Origin: Haliclona indistincta
Taxonomy: Eukaryota > Porifera > Demospongiae > Haplosclerida > Chalinidae
Length of the DNA: 64,000 nucleotides
Assembly (NCBI GenBank): GCA_964017065.1
Contig: OZ024788.1
Location: forward strand, 1,506,305 to 1,570,304
Direction: 5' to 3'
Part shown: one piece after another, positions 48,738-64,000 of the stretch
Position numbering within the stretch: the stretch's first letter is position 1
How the letters are laid out: the number at the start of each line of letters is the position of its first letter
Notes under the pieces: model-generated
Database searches by the model: none
The model's input: only the letters and a program-made list of their open reading frames with translations
What the model was told of the DNA's origin: nothing
Program-made: the position numbers and the translations under genes

Positions 48738-49063
48738 TAGTGCTGAAACGAATACAGTTGCTATTCGAATATTCGTTCGTTTAGACACTATTCGAATGTT
48801 AGTACAGCTGTTTGACTATTCGAAATGGGCAGGATTACATATTATAGTCCTGTTTGTATGCCACTTGAATGCCTGTCCTACTGGTCAGCAGATAATTACT
48901 TGTTTATACACATGTAAAAACACCTACTTATCCTAATACCTAAATGAAAGACAGGTGGTTTGAACTCTAAACCAATTTATTGGACTATACAGACTATTCG
49001 AATATTCCATCATTTAGCTTGTGACTATTCGACTATGAAAATATGGTATTCGTTTCAGCCCTA
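48738..49063. mobile_element. hAT-type MITE with 8-bp target duplication
   Basis: 326 bp. CTCTGCGT is duplicated exactly at 48730-48737 and 49064-49071. Ends TAGTGCTGAAACGAATA and, from the right, TAGGGCTGAAACGAATA. Internal ATTCGAAT words recur in both orientations. It lies 32 bp after the kinase-gene stop codon, so it is probably in its 3' UTR or flank. Confidence 0.93.
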
Positions 49064-49069
49064 CTCTGC

Positions 49070-49630
49070 GTGGGTAATGGAACTGTCTCATGTTCTGTGT
49101 CTCAGTTTGCCCATGTGCTGTGTCACAGTTTGCACAAACTGGCTGAGTGAATATTGTGACACAATGAGTATTGTGAGACACAATGAGTATTGTGAGAGTT
49201 ACAGACACAGTGAGACACAGCTCACATCAGAATATTTCACTCCTTTCTATGGTCCTCTAGCTGACAAGCACTGTTGAGACTGGCTAATGGACAGTGCATA
49301 CCTACATCAGAAATCTGCACATAGGATTTGTTGCTGCAGCTGGCAGCACAGCAGTCACTGATGTAGGTATGCATGGTCTCAATTGTGTTACCATTCTGTT
49401 CCATGTCATCTTGTTGGTTTACATTGGGGGCCAGCGACAGATTTCTTCATTGCTACTCTACCTTCCCTACATTCTCTTTTAATTTTTACGGTTGCTGTGT
49501 ACTATGCACTTCACCGAGGCATCGGCACCCTTGGTGCCTAGTTTTAGTGGTCGTATACCTATAATAATTATTATGTTTTTGTTTACAGTTATATATTGGC
49601 ATTCAATACAGAAGCCCAATTTATGTAATG
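49070..49630. other. gene-free stretch
   Basis: Short tandem wording (tattgtgagacacaatgag) at 49150-49200; otherwise nothing recognised. Confidence 0.4.
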
Positions 49631-49632
49631 TT

Positions 49633-50282
49633 GGCGCTTTACCGGAAACAGGAAGCTAATTGATTAGATTCATACTTTATGCATGAAATTCATGATTTCC
49701 AGGCAGTTGCGGAGAATCTACAAAGGTTCCGCCTCCGTAAACATAGTATACGGAGCTGCTATCATGGCGGCAAGGTTCAGTAATTAGGTCTGTTGTTAGA
49801 TCCCTAAGGCTCCGTTGTTCTACGATGCAAGCACCCAGCAATGGCTGGAACGAGTCTCTAAGAGATCTGACCAGGTAGCTATGCATCGATATTAACACAG
49901 TAGACGGTATCTTTCGAGCAATTGCTGCATATCTACAAGCAATTAGCAGTACAGGTCGATACTCACGGAACCAGCCATAATAGTCAGAAAAACGATGCAT
50001 AGCTACCTGAAGCACCACGAGGCAAGCGTTTTTATGTCACTAAATCTTGTTTAGCTTGTGCCGTCACGATAGAGCAGCATTCTATCGCTCGACAGTGAAC
50101 CTCGTCCATCCTACGAGTACTGTTTATTGTACAACCACCAAAGTCGATTTAGTAGAAGAAGATAACTGTGTAACTATATAACATTCATAAGAACTCTGTA
50201 ACTAATAGTACAGTGGAAAAGAAAGAGTAGTTGCAAAAAAGCGTGAATATCATTAGCGACTTCCTGTTTCCGGTAAAGCGCC
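49633..50282. mobile_element. MITE with GGCGCTTTACCGGAAACAGG termini
   Basis: 650 bp between GGCGCTTTACCGGAAACAGG (left) and its exact complement (right, ending 50282). The flanks do not show a convincing target duplication. Left interior contains ATCATGGCGGC (49762-49772). It ends 112 bp upstream of the FRS2-like start codon, so it may sit in that gene's promoter. Confidence 0.82.
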
Positions 50283-50393
50283 ACCTTAACTTATTAAACA
50301 ATTTTTTAATGTGAAGGGTGACCATCTCTACTTAGATCAACACTTAGTATTCATTGTTTACCTAATTCTTACATTTTATTTGCAGTTGTAGTT

Positions 50394-51333
50394 ATGGGCA
50401 GTTGTGTTGGAAAAGCTCCACATAGTAATAGGTTCAAAGTACGAAATATCAATAATGAACATGTCCAGGTACACAATGGAGTAATGGAGGTGACCACAAG
50501 TGACCTCATATATACTGATAGTCACACCACTGATGAATGGAAGTGGCCATTAAAATACCTTCGTCGATATGGTTGTGAAGGAAATTTGTTCTCTTTTGAG
50601 GCAAGTCGTAAGTGTGCTACTGGAGAGGGCCTCTTTGCTTTTACTTGTGCTCCTTGTAGCGCATAATATAAAAGAAGGAAACCTTCAACCAGCAGGGGAG
50701 CAGTCTCCTTTTGCAGCTGAGACTCAACAACCACCTCCTGTAATGCACTTCCCTCATAAACACAAACAAGATAGTGGACGTGCTGCTGTTAGTTCTCCTC
50801 CACCTGCCTGGACAGTTCCTCCAGCAACAACTGTGCCTAATCCTGCTGAAAAAATAAGATCTCGCTATGCTTCAAGCTCAGCTACTCCAAAATTGGATGC
50901 TTGTCCTGAAGAAGGTTGTGTTAGAGTGAGCACAAGTAGCATTCAAAGTGCTGGAATGCAGACTAAAGAATCTTCTCCAATGTGCCAGACTGTTCAAGTT
51001 TCCTTGGAAGACCCCACCTAGTGACCCATCACCCTCCACACATCACAAAGCTGCACCAACCTCCATTACTGAACACCCAACTACACACCGCCAGTAGCTA
51101 CACCTATTCGCCCAGATTCTTCTGCTCCTTCTCTTACTCCTGTACAACCCCACTTGGATATTCCCAGCACTATAGCCAGCTGTATGCTAAATTAGATATT
51201 CTTGGTTCAACTTCACCAGAGCCTTTTAGTGAGTTTGGTCATATGGACTCTGCTCATAGGGACACAAGTGCCACGTCATTGGTTCATTCAACCAGCACCT
51301 TTACCAAGGTCTATTGCTCAAGCAATGCTTGTG
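50394..51333 (+). pseudogene. FRS2-like PTB adaptor, frame-broken and truncated
   Basis: From ATG 50394 the protein starts MGSCVGK, an N-myristoylation signal with a nearby cysteine, then an IRS-type PTB domain (residues about 13-87) with [18 protein letters not shown] and [10 protein letters not shown]. This order and the RRYG phosphotyrosine pocket match FRS2/FRS3, which couple receptor tyrosine kinases (FGFR, NTRK) to GRB2 and SHP2. Right after TCA the frame meets a stop (50664), where the closing PTB helix should be. Proline/serine-rich tail sequence then continues in other frames (to 51021, 51021-51100, 51100-51210, 51170-51333), the last with a YSQLYAKLDI tyrosine motif. At least four shifts in 650 bp argue for a pseudogene; sequencing error is the alternative. 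A Mutator-like element interrupts the 3' end. Confidence 0.72.
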
Positions 51334-51342
51334 ACTATTCAC

Positions 51343-52705
51343 TAGTTGGGCGTGGCCCGACCTCTGCGTCCTGCGGGAGGTCGGGTTGCAAACCTGCATT
51401 GGACTTGTTCTAGCCGCCAGGAATCTGGCGGCTCCAATCAGATTGCAGTCTTCAAGTGCTTTAACCACGATTTACTTAACGCGACCGCACGTATACCGAG
51501 TAGCTGAGCACATAATTAGAATAAGCTAGTAATCTAGTGCATTATCTAGTGCTCTCCTGTCCTTTGAATTGGGAAGGCCTACACCACAGCCAATACAGTA
51601 CATTCCTCAGCTAGTGTTCAAAGTGTTTTGCCAGTGAGCCTGGTAAGAATCACGTTGAGCATGCAAGTTTGCTTCTAGATGATGATCGCCGAATACTAGC
51701 GCCCGAGAATATCGTGGCAAGTCTGTAAATTCAACGTTCTGCAGCTGGATAATGCGTTCTTGGCTATAGCTGATGATTTCGTTTTAAACCACAAATCAGC
51801 TGTTAATAATTTACACCCGCCAATGTGAAAACAAATGGTTGACCTACGGAAGCCGAGAGCGACATTCGTGTTCACGTTCACACGTACGTGTTCACGTTCG
51901 CAGTTGCGCGTTCACTTTCAAAGTATTGCACTCTTTGCGTGCTAATGGCTGGCATTAGCTACGTACACTCGTTACATTATTGCTATACTACACTACAAGA
52001 TAATAATAACAAAGAAACAAGAAAGTTTGCTGTGGACTAGTCGACTCAAGTTTTAAGCCACACCCACTCGAGCCCTACCCACCTTTAACATTAATTTTTA
52101 TCGACGTCTTCTTACAGCCAGGCTGAATTTTGCCAATGCAATGGTATACTATTATAGCTGTATTGCAAACAAAGTAGCAAATTATGACAATGATTAACTG
52201 CTTTGTACTCGAAATGATAGTCTTTAATTTTTGCCTGCGCATTTTACCACGACTATTTCCATAGCCTAGCCTGGGCCTGCACACGACAGGTGTGGCTCGA
52301 GTGGGTGTGGCTTGTAGATCTTGCATATGCGCAACAAACTTTATTGTTTCTAAGTTACCTTATTACCATTACCAGTTCCTACTTTTTATTACCTCTACTC
52401 TTACAGTAGTCTAGCAATAAAATTAATTTTATTAGCTGACAACTCATGTAACGAGAAATAAACAATGTAGGCAGCCATGAGCACGCAACGAGTCAGTGTG
52501 AAGGTGAACGCGCAACTGCGAACGTGAACGCGTACGTGTGAACGTGAACACGAATGTCGCTCTCGGCTTCCGTATTGACCACCTACTTCACATTATAAAC
52601 ATTTACACAAGATTTGCAAGGTATTACATAACTGCCAGAACAAGTCCAATGCAGGTTTGCAACCCGACCTCCCGCAGGACGCAGAGGTCGGGCCACGCCC
52701 AACTA
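51343..52705. mobile_element. Mutator-like element with three concentric inverted repeats
   Basis: 1363 bp. ACTATTCAC is duplicated at 51334-51342 and 52706-52714 (9 bp). Outer TIR of about 75 bp: TAGTTGGGCGTGGCCCGACC, ctgcgggaggtcgggttgca, ttggacttgttct. Middle inverted pair: 51848-51925 and 52498-52573 (cggaagccgagagcgac, gtgaacgtgaac words). Inner inverted pair: 52057-52085 and 52285-52316 (aagccacacccactcgagcc). No transposase. Inserted in the 3' part of the FRS2-like gene. Confidence 0.92.
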
Positions 52706-52897
52706 ACTATTCACAGTATAAACATTCATCATCTATTTTCAGCTTATTGTAGCTGATCATGAAAATTGTATACGAAATCTCAAATTTCACTTTTTTTTAT
52801 TAAAAAACTTTTGTAACTGGGATGTCTGCAATGACTGTAGAACAGCAAGTACTTAGTCCAAATTAATGTGAGCAGTTTTATTCACAGCTTTACCAAT

Positions 52898-53055
52898 GCA
52901 CAAAACTGATGCTGACAAGCATTCTAGTCACAAGATCCAGTCAAATGCATTCTACATAAGAGAGTTTGGACTACTAGAGTCAGCTGAAAGCTCCAAATTC
53001 ACAAAACTGATGCTGACAAGTATTCTAGTAACAAGATTCAAGCGAAGTGTACTTT
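52898..53055 (+). repeat. imperfect direct repeat upstream of CARM1
   Basis: cacaaaactgatgctgacaa at 52899 and again at 53000, each followed by attctagtMacaagatYca. The second copy runs into gccgccattttgacg (complement of a YY1-like ATGGCGGC) at 53057, about 120 bp ahead of the CARM1 start codon, so the region may act in its promoter. Confidence 0.6.
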
Positions 53056-53177
53056 ATGCCGCCATTTTGACGTTGGTCCATGGCATAAAGCGGGTCCGTA
53101 TCCTATTTTCAATTACTATAATAGCTCCAAAATTATAAAAGAGAATATTAAAAGCAGCGCCTTCAGGAGCAGCCGAG

Positions 53178-58624
<5,447 letters not shown>

Positions 58625-58639
58625 CGATTTTATTTTTTT

Positions 58640-59800
58640 ATCAATTTTGGTTTAGTAGAGACTGCTTGAAAAGCACAGTATCATTAGCTTATTCCTACAC
58701 CAAGTAACAAGTGTGGGTCCTTATCGAATCGAATATATATGATTGCTGTTGTAATATTAGTGATGGTAATTACACATCACAAGCATGTTTAAAATAGATA
58801 TAACTTATCTGAGAGAAAGAATAGAGTTAGTAGAGAAGCACAATAACATTAGCCTGTTCCTACATTAAGTAACATGTGTGGGTCCTTATCGAATCAAATA
58901 TATATGATTGCTGTTGTAATATTAGTGATGGTAACACATCACAAGCATGTTTAAAATAGATATAACTTATCTGAGAGAAAGAATAGAGTTAGTAGAGAAG
59001 CACAATAACATTAGCCTGTTCCTACATTAAGTAACATGTGTGGGTCCTTATCGAATCAAATATATATGATTGCTGTTGTAATATTAGTGATGGTAACACA
59101 TCACAAGCATGTTTAAAATAGATATAACTTATCTGAGAGAAAGAATAGAGTTAGTAGAGAAGCACAATAACATTAGCCTGTTCCTACATTAAGTAACATG
59201 TGTGGGTCCTTATCGAATCAAATATATATGATTGCTGTTGTAATATTAGTGATGGTAACACATCACAAGCATGTTTAAAATAGATCTAACTTATCAGAGA
59301 GAAAGAATAGAGTTAGTAGAGGCTGGTTGAGAAGCACAATAATATTAGCCTGTTCCTACATTAAGTAACATGTGTGGGTCCTTATCGAATCAAATATCTA
59401 TGATTGCTTTTAGATAATAGATTCGATAAGGACCCACACATGTCACTTAATGTAGGAACAAGGTAATATTATTGTGCCTCTCAGCCAGTCTCTACTAATT
59501 CTATTCTAGCTCTCTGATAAGTTAGATGTATTTCAAGCATGCCAGTGATGTGTTACCATCACTAATATTAGAACAGCAATCATAGATATTGGATTCGATA
59601 AGGACCCACACATGTCACTTAATGTAGGAACAAGGTAATATTATTGTGCTTCTCAGCCAGTCTGTACTAACTCTATTCTTGCTCTCTGATAAGTTAGATG
59701 TATTTCAAGCATGCTTGTGATGTGTTACCATCACTAATATTACAGGAACAATCATAGATATTTGACCCACACAAGTTACTTAATGTTTAGAACATTTTTG
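58640..59800. repeat. 162-165-bp satellite with an internal orientation switch
   Basis: Direct copies with gtgtgggtccttatcgaat at 58711, 58876, 59038, 59200 and 59369, then from about 59405 the complement (attcgataaggacccacac) in two copies. The switch centre is tatctatgattgcttttagataatagattcg. It starts right after the CARM1 stop codon. Confidence 0.93.
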
Positions 59801-59859
59801 CTGATTTGGAGAATAATACGAACTTCTGTAGTGCAAACCTCTTCTTTAGTATGCATTTG

Positions 59860-61315
59860 ACAGCATCAGATTTGATATCTCACTAAATATGTTCGTTATC
59901 TCGACAATATCTCACTGGTATCTCAGTTATCTTCATAATATTTTATTAAAATCTCAGTTATCTCGATGATAACTCGGTTATCTCCACAATATCTCACTGA
60001 TATCTAGGTAATTTCAGCGATATCTCACTGATATCTCGGTTACCTTGATGATATCTCACTGATATCTTGGTTATCATGAGTGTATTTCTCTGAAATATCC
60101 GACTGATCGGGAAGAACTGTTGTACAGTATAATAATTATTAGCGAATTATAACTAAATGTACCAAAAATTATAGCTAAAATATAAGAAGCCATTGAGTGG
60201 TGAAAATGAGACAATTCGTAATCACACAGATTTTGAGTTAGTAATGGAGATTTATACCTAGGTCCAAACGTGAGCAGTTTTGATTACAAATGGACCACTT
60301 GATTAATCCAAAACTTGAGCATCGTAATTATTTGTACCTTGTTTATCTTAATGACATCTCACCGATATCTTACTCATGTCTCAACAATATCTCACTAAAT
60401 GTGTTCGTTATCTCGACAATATCTCACTGGTATCTCAGTTATCTTCATAATATTTCACTAATATTTCAGTTATCTCGATGATAACTCGGTTATCTCGACA
60501 ATATCTCATTGATATCTCGGTTATCTCGACAATATTTCACTAATATGTCAGTTATCTCGACAAAATCTCACTGATATCTAGGTTATTTCAATGATAACTC
60601 ACTGATATCTCGGTTATCTTGAAGATATCTCACTGATATTATCGTTATCATGAGAAATATCCGACTGATCAGGAAGAACTGATGTTCTGTATAATAATTA
60701 TCAGCGAATTATAACTAAATGTACCAAAAATTATAGCTAAAATATAAGAAGCCGTTGAGTGGCGAAAATGAGACAATTCGTAATCACATCGATTTTGAGT
60801 TAGTAGTGGAGAATTACCTAGGTCCAAACGTGAGCAGTTATGATTACAAATGGACCAATGTATTATACTAATGCTTGAGCATCGTAGTCATGACACAATA
60901 TTACTGGTCTACTCAGTCCATGCAAATGGTTACCTTGTTTATCTTAATGACATTTCACAGATATCTTACTCATGTCTCAACAATACCTCGCTAAATATGT
61001 TCGTTATCTGGACAATATCTCACTGTTATCTCAGTTATCTTCATGATATCCCACTGATGTCTCGGTTATCTCGACGATATTTCACGGATATCCCGAGTAT
61101 CTTGACAGTATCTCACTGATATCTCGGTGATATCACACTGATATCACACTGATATCTTGGTTATCATGATGAGATCTCACTGATATCTTGGTTATCATGA
61201 TGATATCTCACTGATATCTTGCTCATGTCTCAACAATATCGTCTCACTAAATATATTCTGTTTGTTATCTCGATGAAACCTCACTGGTATCTAGGTTATC
61301 TCGATGATATCATCA
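59860..61315. repeat. GATATCTC minisatellite with an embedded 560-bp duplication
   Basis: Units of roughly 28 bp built from gatatctcactgatatctcggttatctc with much variation occupy 59860-60110, 60345-60660 and 60940-61315. Between them a 240-bp block (gaagaactgttgtacagtat to gagcagttttgattacaaat) occurs at 60110 and 60675. A related block recurs at 63650-63790. Confidence 0.9.
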
Positions 61316-62110
61316 CTAATAATTATTACAACAGACATCATAGATAATAGATTCAATAAGGACCCACACTTGTTACTTAATGTAGGAACAAGCTAATATT
61401 ATTGTACTTCTCAGCCAGTCTCTACTAACTCTATTATTGCTCTCTGATAAGTTAGATGTATTTCAAGCATGCCAGCCTGATGTGTTACCATCACTAATAT
61501 TAGAACAGCAATCATAGATATTGGATTCGATAAAGACCCACACATGTCACTTAATGTAGGAACAAGCTAATATTATTGTGCTTCTCAGCCAGTCTCTACT
61601 AACTCTATTCTTGCTCTCTGATAAGTTAGATGTATTTCAAGCATGCCAATGATATGTTACCATCACTAATATTACAACAGCAATCATAGATATTGGATTC
61701 GATAAAGACCCACACATGTCACTTAATGTAGGAACAAGGTAATATTATTGTGCTTCTCAGCCAGTCTGTACTAACTCTATTCTTGCTCTCTGATAAGTTA
61801 GATGTCTTTCAAGCATGCTGGTGATGTGTTACCATCACTAATATTACAACAGACATCATAGATATTTGATTCGATAAGGACCCACACTTGTTACTTGATG
61901 TAGGATGAAGCTGATATTAATGTGCTGATCAGACAGCCTCTACTAACTCTATTCTTGCTCTCTGAAATGTTAGATCTATTTTAATCATGCTAGTGATGTG
62001 TTACCATCACTAATATTACCACAGTAATCATAGATATTTGATTCGATAAGGACCCACACTTGTTACTTGATGTAGGAACAAGCTAATATTATTGTGCTTC
62101 TCAGCCAGTC
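61316..62110 (-). repeat. inverted-orientation copies of the 162-bp satellite
   Basis: Five copies in the orientation complementary to 58640-59400, more diverged than the left block (ataaagaccc, acttgatgtagg variants). The GATATCTC minisatellite lies between the two same-orientation groups, so it was probably inserted or expanded inside one array. Confidence 0.9.
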
Positions 62111-62134
62111 TCTACTAACTCTCTTTAGTCACAC

Positions 62135-63370
62135 AGTTAGTCACTCAGTCACTTACTCAGTCAGTCACTCAGTAACTCATTCCGTCACTCACTCACTAAG
62201 TCATTCAGTCAGTCAGTCACTCACTCACTCACTCACTCACTCACTCACTCACTCACTCACTCACTCACTCACTCACTCACTCACTCACTCACTCACTCAC
62301 TCACTCACTCACTCACTCACTCACTCATTCACTCAGGTGAGTATGTCAGTCACTCAGTTAGTCACTCAGTCACTCACTCGCTGACACACTCACTGACTCA
62401 CTCACTGACTCACTCACTGACTCACTGACTCACTGACTCACTGACTCACTGACTCACTGACTCACTGACTCACTCACTCAAATACTCACTGACTCGATCA
62501 CTCACTCACTCACTCACTCACTCACTCACTCACTCACTCACTCACTCACTCACTCACTCACTCAAGTGACTAAGTCAGTCACTCAGTTAGTCACTCAGTC
62601 ACTCACTCAGTTAGTTATTCACTCAGTCACTTAGTTATATTCACTCAGTCACTCAGTCAGTCACTCAGTTAGTCACTCAGTCACTCAAGTCAGTCATCCA
62701 TTCACTCACTCACTCACTCAGTCACTCACTCACTCACTCACTAGCTCACTCACTCAGGTGACTCAATCAGTCACACAGTTAGTCATTCGGTACCCCATTC
62801 AGACACTCATTCACTCAGTCAGTCAGTCACTCAGTCAGTCGGTCACTCACTCAGTCATTCACTCACTCGCTCACTCACTCGCTCACTCACTCACTCACTC
62901 AAGTGACCAAGTCACTCTCTCACTCACTCGCTCGCTCACTCACTCACTCACTCACTCACTCACTCACTCACTCACTCACTCACTCACTCACTCACTCACT
63001 CACTCACTCACTCACTCACTCACTCACTCACTCACTCACTGAGTCTCTCACTCACTCACTCACTCACTCACTCACTCACTCACTCACTCACTCACTCACT
63101 CACTCACTCACTCACTCACTCACTCACTCACTCACTCACTCACTCACTCACTCACTCACTCACTCACTCACTCACTCACTCACTCACTCACTCACTCACT
63201 CACTCACTCACTCACTCACTCACTCACTCACTCACTCACTCACTCACTCACTCACTCACTCACTCACTCACTCACTCACTCACTGAGTCTCTCACTCAGT
63301 CACTCAGTCACTCACTCTGTCAATCACTCAGTCACTCGCTCAGTCACTCACTCAGTCACTCACTCAGTTA
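62135..63370. repeat. (ACTC)n tetranucleotide expansion with variant spacers
   Basis: More than 1.2 kb of ACTC units, with uninterrupted runs of about 100 bp (62216-62330), 95 bp (62490-62565) and over 300 bp (62940-63285), separated by gtcactcagttagtcactcag and aagtgac variants. The Leu-Thr-His-Ser frames are artefacts of the repeat. Confidence 0.97.
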
Positions 63371-64000
63371 CGGATGGACCAATGCATTTGATCAATCTAC
63401 TGCATAATGCAAATCAGGTTCTTTCAATGTAGTATTATAACTGGGCGACTCAGACCCATCACGTGCACACTGTACTACTAGTATGTGGTTGCCAAGCGGA
63501 AGACAACCTCAGATACCTTGAACAACAATATTCAAATACAAATATCTTAGTTATCTCCATGATATCTCATTATATTTTCATAATATCTTTAGTTATTAAA
63601 ATGATATTTTATGATATCTCTCACTGTCATCTCATCTATTACCAAATGGAACAAAATTGATTAACTATAATTTATTACTTTGACTTCTAGCAAGAAAATC
63701 ACACAATTTGTAATGTGCATAGACTTTGAGCTTGTATTACTGTGCATGCTTGGTCCAAAAGTGACTAGTTTTAGTTACAGATGGACCAATGCATTTGATC
63801 AATCTACTGCATAATGCAAATCAGGTTCTTTCAATGTAGTAGTATAACTTAACTGGGCGACTCAGACCCATCCCTTGCACACTGTACTACTAGTATGTGG
63901 TTGCCAAGCGGAAGACAACCTCAGATTCCTTGAACAACAATATTCAAATACAAATATCTTAGTTATCTCCATGATATCTCATTATATCTTCATAAAGACT
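63367..64000 (+). repeat. 409-bp direct duplication at the right edge
   Basis: gatggaccaatgcatttgat at 63369 recurs at 63780; the copies are almost identical for over 200 bp (gggcgactcagacccatc, gtggttgccaagcggaagac). It runs off the window. Confidence 0.92.

Noticed and set aside
62094..63286. Threonine-histidine-serine-leucine repeat proteins
   Set aside because: Translation of the ACTC tetranucleotide tract; 4-bp units read in triplets give a repeating tetrapeptide in every frame.

Overview
The window looks like nuclear DNA of an early-branching animal, most likely a demosponge. It carries animal-type signalling and chromatin genes (a complete CARM1, an FRS2-like PTB adaptor), most introns in the readable genes are only about 40-60 bp, and the intergenic space is packed with short non-autonomous DNA transposons, foldbacks and satellites. 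The species assignment is inference; no rRNA or mitochondrial marker is present.

Layout. 1-2.75 kb is a 112-bp satellite. 3.1-8.4 kb (minus) holds the most unusual locus: a 20-exon gene that I could read without a break and that joins an OTU-type cysteine peptidase, a PHD-like finger and a Ulp1/C48 SUMO-protease domain. A KMT5A(SET8)-like SET domain follows directly downstream and can be spliced in frame to it. 8.4-18.5 kb has several MITEs laid over a plus-strand host gene of unknown identity. 20.1-24.3 kb (minus) is a decayed transposase-like gene with zinc-ligand clusters. Its upstream region is homologous to that of the OTU/Ulp1/SET locus, so the two loci probably belong to one transposon lineage. 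24.3-47 kb has no confident host gene; it is made of diverged duplications, MITEs (PIF/Harbinger-like, Mutator-like, TA-flanked), long hairpins and microsatellites.

47.0-48.7 kb (plus) is an intact three-exon gene that looks like a PD-(D/E)XK-like domain fused to a divergent kinase, an architecture reminiscent of Crinkler-type proteins. 50.4-51.3 kb is an FRS2-like adaptor, apparently a pseudogene with several frameshifts, cut at its 3' end by a 1.36-kb Mutator-like element with a 9-bp target duplication. 53.2-58.6 kb is CARM1/PRMT4, 14 exons and 583 codons, with an altered SAM motif I. 58.6-64 kb is a compound satellite: 162-bp repeats that change orientation, a GATATCTC minisatellite and more than 1 kb of (ACTC)n.

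The host genes show no operon-like relation. The theme that links the window is chromatin and ubiquitin/SUMO functions carried by what is probably a mobile element.
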